NCBI GenBank assembly: GCA_034687125.1
Contig: JAQGBZ010000195.1
Location: forward strand, 54,201 to 118,200
Length of the DNA: 64,000 bases
Reading direction: 5' to 3'
Source of the DNA: Neelides folsomi
Taxonomy: Eukaryota; Arthropoda; Collembola; Neelipleona; Neelidae
Made by a program: the position numbers and the translations under genes. Below, piece by piece: positions 27,001 to 38,569 of the stretch (the first letter of the stretch is position 1; every line of letters starts with the position of its first letter). The notes beneath the pieces are model-generated. The model had not been told where the DNA came from. It worked only from the letters and a program-made list of their open reading frames with translations, and did no database searches.

Positions 27001-29991
27001 AAAATTATTGGCGACAATTTTACTTTCTTGGCATTCGATTTGAGTAGAAGTTGGAATAATCACCAATGAAATTGTTTGAGCCGAATGGACATTGTAAGTT
27101 TTAGGAAGTTTTTTGGGGAATCTAATCCGAATGTTAAAACATTCAGTGAGCATTTTGGGACAATTCCAGAAAAAAATATCGGAAATTTATTTCAGCCAAA
27201 TTACAAGAAAGGTTCGGATTTAAAATGAGCAAGTTGACTTTTAGTAGTTTAATGGACAACTCTTTGATTTTCTTTGCGAGAAACGCTTATGGTAAGGAAG
27301 AAAACCTTGCCATTGCCCATTGAATTAGTCTCGCTTGGGCGAAATCTCATATCCTTCCCTTTTCCTTGACGCTCCGCACAGGAACCAGGAAAATGATCTT
27401 TATGAAAGGGAACTGCTCAGATTAGATCCTTAAAATAAATATCGAGATCATCTCACGTAAAGGACCAACTTCAAATGGCATTGTTCAGGATGGAATCAGT
27501 TTTAATAGAAGAATGTTTTTGATCTTTGGCCCTGAGTGACCACAGAATCACTCACTCAGAATCAACGTGAGAATCGTAAGGTACTTCAACTACGATAAAA
27601 CACGCAAAAGAAAAAATTCGGAATCGAGGAACCACAAAGTGACAAAGGGCAAAGAAGTATCTGCGTAAAAGATGTCGTAGATTGGATTGGTTTCGAGAAC
27701 GAGTTCTCTCGTGTCTTCGAATCAAATATATATTTTTCCCTTTTTATTATATATCAGTAGTTAGGAAAGTTAATGTTGTAAAGTTGGCGTTAAAGTTGTT
27801 TAAATAAAGTAAAACACGACACTTGAAGGTTTCACAAATAAATCGATGAGGGGAATTCCAATGGCTACTTCTGACACATTTAAGACTTGTTTGGGAAAAG
27901 TGTCCAGAAATTGTGATTTTATTCTAACTTGGACAATAATACTCTTTGAGAGGAGTCGAAAAAGAGAATGAACTCAGTTCACATGAAAGCACAGATTTTT
28001 CAGTGGATTTGATGGGTCGGGCGAAAGAAGCGAGTTCATGCACCAGTGAACCACTGAATCCTACAATGTAAAATCCCATTGTTCTATACTGGATTTAATC
28101 TCACGTTCATTTTAAACTACGGGGACTTGAAGTTATATTGAGGATATTGAGGTAGATTTAAACAACCGGAGTATACTGAAATAAGTATGTACAGCAAATT
28201 GTACGAACTACCTGTATGTTTTTTCCTTATGCACCCCATGCGTATCGCAAGGATGTTCAAATATAATGAATAGTGAAATCTGTCATCAATCTCTCTACCA
28301 ATATAAAATCACCTAACAATGGGGAGACAGATGAGATGCATATAATATATTAGTAGACATTCTCTGTTAGCTCAACATTAAAGGTTGTGTTTTATTGTTA
28401 AGTGTATAACTGAAGCATTCCACAACACGACTAACTTACTTCCGAAATAAAAGTCATCTTCTGTTTATTTACATGTTGCACCGTAAGCTCGTAATTGGTC
28501 CAATTTGGTATAAATCTAATTTCTTAACTGTAATAGGTTTAATGCTTACAAGATTGAGCACAATTTGCATTTGCTAGTCAATTTATCCAATGACTGATGT
28601 AAGTTAGAGACTAAAGCTAATTTTAAAGTTTTAATTAACAGTACCTATCCACGGGATATATATCCTAATAACAGGATATATAAGCATTTATATAGTGGAT
28701 ATCTTTTCATATTTTCCAGTTTGAAAAACAGAAAACATTTTCTTAGAATTTAAATGGAAGTTCGGTAATACTTACATATAATATTTAACTCGTTATGTAT
28801 GTAACCACATTATGAATTAAAATTTAGGGTAAAGAAGGCCAAATGGTGGAATCGGTGGAATAAATAGTTAAAAGGATAGTAATGTATGTGTGAGAGGAAC
28901 TGTAATTTTGTCAAAATTACACCGTGATTCATAAAGCCGCAAGTGTATGAATCATTGCTTTAATTTTTAAGGATTAAAATTTTAACTACAGATACATTAT
29001 GTTACATGTACGCAATGAACGATTGGGATTCCAAAAGGGTTAAAGCGCAACCAACATTATACTATATTTTTATGGAAAAAGTCTCTTCTGGATAGATATA
29101 ATAAAAAGAGTTTAAATTGCCAGAGGAAAATCAAAATTATTTGCGGTCCATTGTACTCATTGAGAGAGGGAACAGGTAGGCTGAATAATGAGGGGCAGGT
29201 GCTCGGAGAGTCAAATGGAACGGTTGGGTGGTTCGAATGGAACCATCAACGCCTGTTTCCGGTGAGCAGAAAAAATTATAGAGCCCACTTTGGGTGGAGT
29301 TTAATTTAAATTTAAAGGAGATATTCCTAAAGATAAGAACCCCTTACATCTTAATGAAGGATGAACATCTTTTTAAATACCGTAACCATCTTTAAGGTAC
29401 ATCCGAAATAAAACAACACATGTAAGACGGTTTACTCAGGAAGAGTTCATTTTCAACATATGAACATACACATATTTTTCATTTCATTTTTCTTTTATTA
29501 TTATAGCTAACCGGTTAAAATAATTAAAAAATATTTTATATTTCAAAATCTTGTAAAAATTTAAAGAACAAATAAGTCATCTAGCATGATTATCCAGATC
29601 AATAAATAAAGATTAATGCCTAAAACTAAAACTAAAAACCCTCAAATCCTCTAAACGTCAAAAATAACAATAAGTACAATTAGACCAAATCAGCAAGAGA
29701 TAAAGCATTATCAATGATCTTTAACATTTTAAATTCATTAATTATTAAAAAAAATTGTAACCTTTCTTGGTGAATAACTGAAGATTCTTCCTCGATTCCT
29801 TCATTGACAGAATCTTGTAAAAAAGATTCCGGACTTATTGGGATCCCCCGTTCATCTTCTTTTTCTTCTCTCAGTTGTTCAATTTGCCAACCCCAATCGG
29901 CCTCACTTTGTGAGACATGCCCGGGACCCGGTGTCTCAACTTCATCTATTGAATCAGTATTCCCAACAAGCTCAAATTCACAATCGGACAT
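18039..29991 (-). CDS. UNC13D/BAIAP3-family (Munc13-4-like) exocytosis protein
   Basis: Tethering/priming factor for Ca2+-regulated release of secretory or lysosome-related granules, bound to membranes through C2 domains. Twenty exons in the long form, - strand order: 29762-29991, 24992-25154, 24035-24193, 23451-23517, 23250-23355, 23126-23170, 22765-22924, 22277-22684, 22038-22159, 21792-21920, 21586-21714, 20764-20815, 20400-20554, 20108-20321, 19945-20019, 19580-19678, 19284-19499, 18955-19161, 18424-18866, 18039-18339. The total is 3480 nt, or 1159 residues (human Munc13-4 is about 1090). The N-terminal C2A has Asp ligands in GKDMNGLSDPF and DYDPIE. A long helical MUN/MHD region follows (QGGLTPKDIDLAKW, FWFLTEKLVE). 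The C-terminal C2B has its Asp ligands in SSDANGQCDPF and KDHDLFGRND. There is no C1 domain, which separates it from classic UNC-13. The start at 29991 has a good context (CAAAATG). An alternative first exon is listed separately. Confidence 0.9.
24274..24387 (-). CDS. Alternative first coding exon of the UNC13-family gene
   Basis: A 38-codon exon (begins MSRMRVHRKALALKR, ends SESIVH) with its own ATG at 24387, an in-frame TGA just upstream and a GT donor (CAT|GTAAAA). It ends in phase 0, as does the upstream internal exon 24992-25154, so either can splice to the common exon at 24193. Using this start gives a 3201-nt coding sequence of 1066 residues that lacks the acidic N-terminus of the long form. 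No pyrimidine-rich acceptor precedes it, so I read it as a second promoter/start rather than an internal exon. Confidence 0.6.
26064..26092. repeat. Perfect 14-bp inverted repeat with 1-nt centre
   Basis: The left arm AGCATTGTGATATA and right arm TATATCACAATGCT are exact reverse complements around a single A. The structure sits alone in the intron. It could be a dimeric protein site, a cruciform-forming palindrome or the scar of an element. Confidence 0.7.
26821..27153 (-). CDS. Possible small intron-nested gene, basic protein of 110 residues
   Basis: Uninterrupted ORF on the same strand as the host gene, with start context CAAAATG and an AATAAA on its own strand near 26741, about 80 nt after the stop. 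The protein has an Asn/Val-rich low-complexity middle (NNVNCVNNVNN) and a strongly basic end (KRNRPPRVRRKNRNN). I recognise no domain. It may be a nested single-exon gene, an extra exon of the host gene or a chance ORF. Expression evidence would decide. Confidence 0.3.
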   Translation of the reverse strand: MLTECFNIRIRFPKKLPKTYNVHSAQTISLVIIPTSTQIECQESKIVANNFERNVVSKVVNNVNCVNNVNNFQECRPYAPNAPKRNRPPRVRRKNRNNLLLKALAEGSQG

Positions 29992-31136
29992 TTTGCCAAA
30001 ATGAATTTAAACTAGGATTTAATACTCCCTACTGTTTTGCACCTTCAATGTTTGAAAAAGTGTGAAGACGTGGTATAAGACGGACTCAAAAGTATGACTT
30101 CACTGTCCCTGGGAAATCAACCAAGGCCAACTGCAATTGTGAAGGGAGCAAAAGATGCTGAATTAAATGTCTTGGGAGATATAAAAGAAGCTGGCTTATA
30201 CATATCTACATAGAATCGGATATAATATGTGTGAGATGGCATTAAGTCATAAGTTTGAAAGGTAGGTTCATGTAAATTGCATAGGAGGTAACATGAGCAA
30301 AATGAGAAAAAAAGATAGTGGGAGCAAGCGATGAGTTCATTTGGTATTTTGGCGAGACTTGCTCGAGGCTCATTTCTGGGTGATAAATTATTATATCTTT
30401 TCTAATACGCTCAAGCTCCTACTTGTTGTAAGGTTCTTTTTGAAATCCCTAGACTCCAAATCTTAAGCCACCACCTTTTGCACTAATAATATTAAGAGTA
30501 AGATAATATTAATACTTATTGTTAGTTAGCACAAGTGTTCAGCTCCTATTGTAATATCCAAGAATATTTACTGTTTTAAAAAAAAGGATCCATCAAATGA
30601 TTTTCATGAATGTATTAATTGAACGAGAGATTGACAATGTTTATTTTTTTCTGCTTATACACACAACGTTCGAATACTAATTTTAAAAGCTAATGCTCAT
30701 TAGTTAGAACAAATCAATATTCAAATCACTTCTTATTTAAATCGTTTTATGCATTTATGTTTTTGTGATGCCAATGTTTGCATTTATGCATGGTGCGCAT
30801 TAAAATTGCATTATGATGCAAATAACTGCTTTATGAAACTCTCGACGATCGTTAATGTTCAATAATTGTGTTCTGATTTTCGTTTAACATAGTATAATTA
30901 TGTAGCTCTGCTGCTTAACTTGAGAGAGATAAGATTATTAGATGATTACTATACATCTTTGTTTCTAATTCGTTTTAGATTATTTAAAAGGAATACCTAG
31001 TTTTAAATTCAAGAGTATGTATTACTTTTATCCTAAATAAGGAAAATGTATTTTGTTTTATTTAAAAACAATTTTTTAACGTGAATTAAGTTTATTTTGA
31101 AAATAACAATTACAAAAAGTTCATTACAAATAAAGT
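29992..31136. other. Intergenic, UNC13-family 5' end to NOM1 3' end
   Basis: 1.1 kb between two tandem - strand genes. It should carry the promoter of the long UNC13-family transcript. A - strand AATAAA (31091-31096) fits as the NOM1 poly(A) signal, about 40 nt after its stop. No ORF supported. Confidence 0.5.
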
Positions 31137-34100
31137 TTACAATTTAATAATCCCATGTCCTAATGACATGGCTTGATCTGCGATTTGAACCTTTTCTTTT
31201 AATTGAATTAAAGTTTTTTCATTCCCAGCCTTGTTTTGATCTTTTAGTAGAAGGAAATGGTTCATGAAAAGACGTAAACTTTCTCGAAACATTTTCAACT
31301 TCTCAGGTAAAGCACATTTAGTAAAGATTTCTGTAATATCCTCTTCTTTTAATCCCAACAGAATTCCATTTAATGTTGATTTGAGAAAATTCATTTTCCC
31401 TTTCTCCATATCTCCAAACTCAATAACTTTTAAGGAGGAAATCGGCAAAACCTTCTCCTTTATTAGATGAATCAAGAATTTGCTTAAATTCTTCTTTTGG
31501 ACCGAGGATTGATTTTTAAGATCTTTAAGACGATCCCACAATGTATATTGCAAAGTCAACTGAAAATATAATAAAGATTTTAGTAAAGAAAATCATTAAG
31601 CAAAATCAATCTATCATATATATCATATAAGAATATGGAATGATATGAGTAATAATAGAGTTTGAAATCCGACGTAGCGTAGTGGCTGACTTAGCGTAAG
31701 GAGGCTCCTTACACTAAGTCGATCCTTGCGCTACGTTTAAATAAGAGAGTTTGAAAAATGACATAGCGTAAGGAACTTAACGTAAGGAATCGCGCGATTT
31801 ATTTTGTCAGTTCCACTGAATTCTTTCATTGTACATATACGCACCATTCCCTTCTTTTGTCAATAAATTCATAGAATATTAGGCTATTTTATTGAAAACC
31901 TTATTAATACATAAACACAATTAATATTGAGGAGTTTAAAGATAATTAATGAAAGATTTAATGTATTAAAAACTAAATATTTACCTTTTCAATTTATTTT
32001 TGGTTTGGATTGGACTGACCATTTCCAAATTATAATTACCTATTACAGTATCACTTTGAATATTAAAATAGAAATAAGATGAAAACATTACAAAATGTAA
32101 TGAATGTTTAAAAGAATTTAAAACAGTTAAACAGTTAAGTTAAATAAAATAATTTCTAATGGAATAAATATTAATTTTAAATTCCCTCCTTATATTCGCA
32201 GATTTTACTAGCTTGCGTCGAGCGTAGTGGGTTGACTTAAGGAAGCCTTCCTTAAGTCAATTTACAAAGCGCAGCGTAAGGATTTGGTCAAAGGGGGAGG
32301 AGTCTGACGCAAGGATTCTCTTAGGCTAAGTCAGCCACTACGCTACGTCAAATTTCAAACTCTCTATTATTTAATTCTCTCAAAACTGCAGATCTAAAGA
32401 AATCTTCAATTTACACATTACTTATTTCAATGTATTTTAAAAGACAATTTAAATAATTTACCATGTGATGTCTAGCTGTTTTTGTAAATTGTTGGCACAA
32501 ATAAAAGTAAAATGGATTGTAACACTTTTCTTGGAGGCAACAATAAACGATGACGTGAATTATTTCCCGTTCTTGATGGTTTTTCAATCCCAAATGTCCC
32601 AATTTATTGAATGCATCCATAAAATCCTAAAAATATTATACATTATTTTCATAAATTGAACAAAACCATTATGTTTTTAACCAAAAGTGATTGATCAGAA
32701 TATAATAAATACTGATACCTCTGAAGACATTAAAATGCAGAAAATATTTTGCCTGGCTGGTGTATTCATTCCTTGGGATTTGGCTTTAGCTAACAATTCT
32801 TGGCTTTGTGAAAAATTGGACGCAACGACTTGTTCTGTTTTTTCTACACCGGCTTCTGAATCAATTCCTTTCCATGCAGATCCAACAATCCACCACTTTC
32901 CTTTTGTTTCAGCTAAATAAAATAGGTTTAACAAATGTTATAAGTAATTCAATTATAAAAGTTATTATAATTTTAGTATTTGTTTATCATTAGACTATTT
33001 CTTACCATTCAACAAGTCTTCCATTGTGATTTTTAACTCAGAAATATAATTTCCTTTCCGAAGAAATGCTTTCAAGATTTTATTGAAATGATCTCCTACT
33101 GATGGATCATAATTAGGAATTTTGGTCATATTGTTATTTCTAATTGCTAACAGAATTTCTAACATGAATTTTGTTCTCGAGCTGAAAGAAAAAAAATTAG
33201 TCCATTATGAATACTTTAGCATAAACAAAAAATTTCTTTCATACTTTGTTTCTCCTTTATTTTCTCCAGCTTTTCTTTGTAGTAAGAGAATCAAGTCTTT
33301 TAATTCAGTCGGACTATCCTTTCTTAATCTGAATCCGACGCTCCGAAGAATTGTTAATATAAGTTCAATATCTTTTGATGAAAAATTATTAGAAAAGAGT
33401 TTTAACATGTCAAAGATAAGACCAGCGTTAACAACCTGGGAAATGTAAATTACGTTAATTTGAAGGACTTTAAAAAATCGATGAATAAATAATAAATTAA
33501 CTCTGATTAAATTCTTTACCTTGTAATGGTACATGTAGCAAATGAGAAGCATTAAATTATAAATTTCTTTTGTTTCATCCTCATCAACTGAAACAATTGA
33601 ATCGTACGTTGTTCTGAACTTCTTCACAAAACTTTGAATAAAAAATGCCCCTAAAATTGAAAGTTATTAAGAAGATTGATTTTAATTGGGATAATAACTA
33701 TACAAATCAAGATTCAAATATGTATACCAATCTCTGTTCCAATATTTGCATGAAGAATCGCAATAAGCATTATGTGTTCCAAGAGAAGTCTTTCTGGCAT
33801 CAAAGAAGGACGTAAAAGAGAAATTGAAAAAAGCTCAAAAAGTGCTTCGTTCATCTCATTTCTACTATTTGACAAGTAGAGTTTTTCGACCTAATATATA
33901 AAATAAATTTTGATAGTTGATTTTATATTACAAATAAACTTAACATTTAAATACGTATGCAATGGTATGAATAAATGTGATAGAAAGATTAATTAACCCA
34001 CATCTTGAGCTATTGAATGCATGTTGTTTTCTGATAGCCGATTGAGAAGTCCCTTCATGTTTTTCATAATTTTTTGCCTCACTACAGAATCTCCACGCAA

Positions 34101-34794
34101 TTGAGGAGGAACGTATTTAGAATTGCTCGATATTTCAAGTTTCTCTTCAATCTACAAAATTATTAAATTATAATACGAAATACTTGATATATTTTTTGTT
34201 TAAAATATATAAAACGAGTAATTAAAATGTTTAAAAGTTTACAATTCCTCCATCTTTACTCCGAAGTCTCCCATAAACATCTTCCCAAATGTCATCTTTT
34301 TCATTCGCTTTTGGTTTTTTACTCTCCTTTTTTGAACTTTCATCATTGTCCTCTTCTTCATTCGTGTCCTGGTCCTCGTCTCCATCCTCTTTTTCATTAC
34401 TAATTCCATCACCATCTCCTTCATCGTCCTCGTCAAAGGAGCCAAAATCTTCGTCGCTCTCTTCGTCTTTGAGATTTTTGACAAGATTCGCTAAACTCCT
34501 TTTTTTAAGATTTTGCTTGGGATTCTCCTTTTTGGATTTGTCATTTGATTCACAAACCTCAAGAACATCTGGATAATAAAAATGTTAAAAACCTTAAATT
34601 GCAATTTTTATTATTTAAATATGTAGCTTTTCTATGTTGGTAATTTGCAATATCTTACAGTCCAATCCATCAGTTCTAAATGAGGCAGGAATAATTGACT
34701 TTTTATTCAACTTGAGTCTCTTTTTGAGTTTATTTATGTAGCGATCTTCTTCTTCGTTTTCTTCGACTAATCTTCTTTTTCTTGACTCGTCCAT
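31137..34794 (-). CDS. NOM1: Nucleolar MIF4G/MA3 protein NOM1 (Sgd1-like)
   Basis: Nucleolar protein of 18S rRNA/40S subunit maturation that recruits the helicase eIF4A3 and, in mammals, protein phosphatase 1. Ten exons, - strand order: 34659-34794, 34243-34568, 34002-34151, 33728-33890, 33520-33650, 33245-33435, 33006-33181, 32719-32912, 32462-32626, 31137-31559. The sum is 2055 nt, or 684 residues. The N-terminus is basic, then strongly acidic (EESDEDFGSFDEDDEGD). The MIF4G domain runs from about residue 165 (VPPQLRG, KNMKGLLNRLSENN, VEKLYLSNSRNEMNEAL). The MA3 domain begins near NIFCILMSSEDFMDAFNKL, with LKNHQEREIIHVIVYCC and HHMLTLQYTLWDRLKDL. Shorter than human NOM1 (about 860), mostly in the N-terminal disordered part. 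Exon 3 ends at a GTGGGT donor that restores the family's VEKLYL junction. Confidence 0.92.
31651..32371. mobile_element. Foldback/MITE-like element in the last NOM1 intron
   Basis: Terminal inverted repeats of about 50 bp: the left begins AATAATAGAGTTTGAAAT (31651) and contains GTAGCGTAGTGGCTGACTTA; the reverse complement of 32322-32371 matches with a 2-bp indel and few mismatches. Each end also carries an internal inverted segment with the same GCGTA/CTTAAGT words (31680-31740, 32213-32300), so the ends can fold on themselves. About 720 bp, no ORF. I could not find a convincing target-site duplication. Confidence 0.65.
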
Positions 34795-35366
34795 GTTTAA
34801 ATAAGTCCGATTGAATAAATAATGAATAAATAGTCAAATTGACTTAAAAAAGACCAAACACGTGTTGGTTGATATTCTCGACATTGAACTTATACACAGA
34901 TTAGAGCATCTTATAGAATAAGGATTCAGTCAATTTCTCATTATGCCCAGACTACAATTCCAGATAACTTTTCAAGAATTACAAAAAGAATCAACTTTTT
35001 ATATCGAATAACATTTAATTAAAAAAATAAATAAATAAATTAAAGTTAAAATATGAAAATTGACAAGTGGCAAAATTCCTTTAGATTTAGACGATGAATG
35101 AAGAGTGATAGTGATGATGAGCTGACCATACTTCTCCAATAAGCAAAATTGATTTAAACGTTTCACATTGAATGATCGAAATCGAACTCATTGAGCTCTC
35201 TGATCTCAATCCCTCTTTTAATTCTAGCATATTATAATAGCTTTGTAAAATTAAAGGTTAGACGAACTATAAAAAATAATTGTATTACGCGAATCTGTTT
35301 AAACTTATCTAATAATTATCTAAACACATTTTAGATGATAATTATTTTACTTTAATTAGCTTCAAG
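34795..35366. promoter_or_regulatory. Shared head-to-head promoter region, NOM1 and the orphan gene
   Basis: 572 bp separate the NOM1 ATG (-) from the ATG of the unrecognised + strand gene at 35367. The short divergent spacing suggests a bidirectional promoter. No clear motif could be assigned by eye. Confidence 0.4.
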
Positions 35367-37545
35367 ATGGAACCATTTATGTTTATGGACCCTTGCTTTA
35401 TGGCATTTAATCTTTCACCAAGTGCTGATGTATTAGATAGATGGAAAAATGTATCAATGTCGACTAAAAGACTTATCAATATGAGTAAAGGAATCGAATC
35501 CAGACATAAAACTGAAATGAGAAAATACCCGTGCATTTCCGAAAGACCACCAATAATCTCAAACCAATTAGGGTTATTTATCAATTAATTGCATATTGGT
35601 TAATAGTAATTTAGAAATTAACGTTATGATATGATATTCTTACATTTTTCATTTTAACAGACTCCCGCATCATTGTGAAAGAACGTTGTGCAAATATGGG
35701 CTTGGGTCAATCGGGATTAGGACATTTGATTATGGAAAGAACATCCGGATAAAGAAAGAGCCTCATTTCGACATTTCCACATTGGCTTATATCGCTTCTC
35801 TTTCAGGGCGCACTAAAGACGAGGGGATTTCAATTAAACCTAAGCTATCAACATCTCACGTTGGCTTAAATGGAGAAAGCTCCAAAATAACTTATTCAAG
35901 TAAATTATCATATTGGACAAATAGAAACAACAACTTTGAGAGTGAAAATTTCACAAACAACGCCAAGACTCAAAATGCCGTGAAAAATGAAAACACACCT
36001 CATGATGATGCCCATTTTTACGATCGCTCTTATAAAGACATTTATGGTCACTTTCAAAGTACGGCTAACTCTGAAGTAATGGGAAAGGTCTCGTCTGACA
36101 ATCAGACCTCGCCACTGGATCGGAACCACAACTTTGAGAACTGGAAACTTGAATTCGGAAACTCCATTGGAACTTACCAAAACCTTGAAATCGGAACTTC
36201 TACCAGACCGGACGGGAACGGGAACTTTGAAGTCGGAACCTCCACTGTACTGGACCGGTACTGGACCCATGAAATTGGAACATCCACTGGACAGAACCTG
36301 ATTCGGAAACTTGAAATCGGAACATCTACCGGACACGAAAGATCCAGAGGCTTGAAATCGAATATCCAATATGACAAGATCGAGACCTTGAAATTAGAGC
36401 CTTTTCCGGAACGGACCGGAACTTTATTGGAACCTCCACATCACAAGACAGAAACCTTAAAATCAGAGCATTTTTCGGAACGGACTGGAACTTCGAAATC
36501 GGAACATCCTCCGCACAAGACAGACGTCTTGAAATCCGAAACTATCCTGCACAAAACCGGAACTTTTAAATCTGAGCCTCCTCGGCATAAGACAGACGCC
36601 TTGAAATCTGAACCTCCCATTCGCAAAACCGAAACCTTGAAATCGGAACATCATCCTCATAAGATAGATACCTCGAAATCAGAACCTTCCATTCACAAAA
36701 CCGGAACCTTGAAATCGGAACTTCATCCTCATAAGACAGACGGCTTGAAATCCGAAGTTCCTATTCACAAAACCGAAACCTTGAAATCGGAACCTCATCC
36801 TCATAAGACAGACACCTCATCAGAACCTCCACTTCCCAAGACAGATATTTGGAAATCTCAACCAACCCTCCACAAGATAGGAACCGTGAAATCTGAATCT
36901 CCGCTGTACCGGACCGGTACCCAGAAATCAGAACCTCCATTGGGCAGGACCAGAGACAGAACTTCAGTGTCGGAGCCTCCATTATACCAGAGTGGAACCG
37001 GAATCTTGAAATCAGGACGCTCACAAGACCGGTCTGGACAAAAAGTTTCTGGTCTGATCCAGTTCCAATTGGACCTTCCGGTTCAGACAGGGTCGATTTT
37101 ACCCAGTACAAATGCTGACAATGATAGAAAGAGCAGAGAGATGAAAAGGCAAACTCGGAGGAAAATCAATTTGAAACCTGCCGTGACGGATCTTCCATAC
37201 TTTATGAGTCACGTCAATGACTCCAAGGGGGAGACGAAACACCAAGTTGAGAAAATCGATGTAGAGTTTGACAAATTCATTAAAAAGTTCAAAGTAAAAA
37301 CAAATTCGAAGAGAAAAAAGTCCCCAATAGTTGAATTAAAATATCCAAAATCTACTATATTAAGCAAACACGAGGAAATGACAGACGAGGAAAAATGTGA
37401 AAATATGCCAGAGTTTCTGATAATTCCTAAAGGATTAAACTCTCAAGTTTCCAAAATGAATTACGAAGATTTACTAAAACTACTTCAACTTCGTAAAAAC
37501 CCAGCTTGTAAAAATGTCAAAACACAACGCCCTAAAACAAAATAA
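35367..37545 (+). CDS. Unrecognised 696-residue protein with tandem repeats
   Basis: Two exons (35367-35572 and 35661-37545) joined in phase (GG|A) give 2091 nt. I do not recognise the protein. The N-terminal quarter is ordinary soluble-protein composition (LPHHCERTLCKYGLGSIG at the junction). Residues about 225-300 hold copies of an EIGTSTG-type repeat, and about 310-520 hold roughly 14-residue copies of [H/R]KT.TLKSEPP. The last 170 residues are basic and repeat-free (KRQTRRKINLK, KRKKSP, ending KNVKTQRPKTK). No signal peptide or membrane segment. The repeats look disordered, and the Lys/Ser/Glu/Thr spacing would suit phosphorylation or filament/scaffold binding, but no function can be assigned. 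An AATAAA overlaps the stop region (37541-37546). Length, intron and intact frame across a repeat array argue for a real gene. Confidence 0.7.
36181..37030 (+). repeat. Coding minisatellite of about 42 bp, read in two frames
   Basis: Variant tandem copies centre on CTTGAAATCGGAAC. Up to 36310 the word is read CTT-GAA-ATC-GGA (LEIG). From 36351 on it is read C-TTG-AAA-TCG-GAA (LKSE). The step from 36310 to 36351 is 41 bp instead of a multiple of three, which shifts the frame of the repeat but not of the gene. Later copies are close to 42 bp. Confidence 0.8.
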
Positions 37546-38087
37546 AGGAGTAAACCCTTATTTTGTATTTAATTGTTAAAATTACATTACCAAATTACCA
37601 ATATACATATAGGATATAATCAAATATAATGTAATAGTCTTAAATTATACAAAATCCCGATTCAATGATAACTGCTTGTTGGAAAATAAAAATTCTTTAT
37701 TATTGTGTAGTTAGTCTTTATTATATTTATTAGTTCGAAAACTTAAATTATTTAAATAAGAAACAAACATTATATTAAGAAATTGAGCGCATATCATTTC
37801 ATTGAATCATAAATGTAAAATTACAATTATTGCCATTTAAAATAAGTATTATTGTTGATTTAATAGTAAATGGTAAACTCCATTCATGTTTACATATATT
37901 CTAAAAATTAAATGTTCCGAATTCCAAAAGAAATATAAAATGTTAGAAAGTTGAATATTAAAAACAAATTGAAATTAAACCATTTCATAGTGTATAAAAT
38001 TACACATAATCATCTCTCAAAAAACAAGCATAAAATTATAAGAAGGACATGATAGGAAATCAATGTACATAAGATTTAAATGAAGAA
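37546..38087. other. Convergent spacer between the orphan gene and BAF
   Basis: 542 bp of AT-rich DNA between two opposing stop codons. No ORF, repeat or RNA gene seen. Confidence 0.6.
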
Positions 38088-38569
38088 TTAAATGAATGCA
38101 GAACACCATTCGTAAAGACATTTGTGACACGCTTTGGCGTGATTCGCAGAAGCCCCAGCTGTTTCCTTCATCCAGTCAAGAAAGAGTTCTTCATTCTTTT
38201 TCAATACTAAAAATTGTCCAAGAACAACATAAGCCTGAAAAAAGAATTTAATCCAATTAAAGTTGTTATATATGAAGAATAAACCATAAAAAACGCTAAA
38301 CATGTTACAACTTACAAAGTTGTAAGTTCTACAAGTTACAACTTGAAACTGTGTAGTGTTATAATAAATTATGAGAGCAACAGTTGGTTTTTGGTTATTT
38401 ATTTTTATAAAAAATAAGTTTACATTTATTAATGTTTAAATACCTTATCAAATCCCTGAGACTGAAGTCGTTTTCCATAAGTTTCCCCAATTCCAGCAAT
38501 GTCAGTGACGAGTTTATCGCCCATGGGTTCGAGAACAAAGTTCCTGTGTTTTTGTGACGTTGAGCCCAT
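38088..38569 (-). CDS. BANF1: Barrier-to-autointegration factor
   Basis: Small dimeric DNA-bridging protein that links chromatin to LEM-domain proteins and lamins during nuclear envelope reassembly. It also blocks self-integration of retroviral DNA. Two exons, 38444-38569 and 38088-38234, give 273 nt, or 90 residues (human: 89). It starts [19 protein letters not shown]. The helix-hairpin-helix segment ([12 protein letters not shown]) and the highly conserved [21 protein letters not shown] and CLYEWCSAF are all present. The intron interrupts the codon run between FDK and AYVV. The intron contains a perfect 9-bp hairpin (38309-38328). The gene is head-to-head with the upstream exon assigned to HACL1. 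Confidence 0.97.

Larger units (their letters stand above)
25155..29761. other. Large 5' intron of the UNC13-family gene
   Basis: A 4.6-kb intron between the first and second exons of the long isoform. It holds a 29-bp palindrome and a 110-codon ORF (both listed) and otherwise AT-rich DNA. No transposase-like ORF or RNA gene was recognised. Confidence 0.6.

Noticed and set aside
29219-29260. GGTTCGAATGGAACC, resembling a tRNA T-arm
   Set aside because: It is a simple inverted repeat; no acceptor, D-arm or anticodon stem can be placed around it.
35908-36369. 153-codon ORF antisense to the repeat protein
   Set aside because: It is the mirror of the repeat array, with no splice sites, poor start context and repeat-driven open frame.
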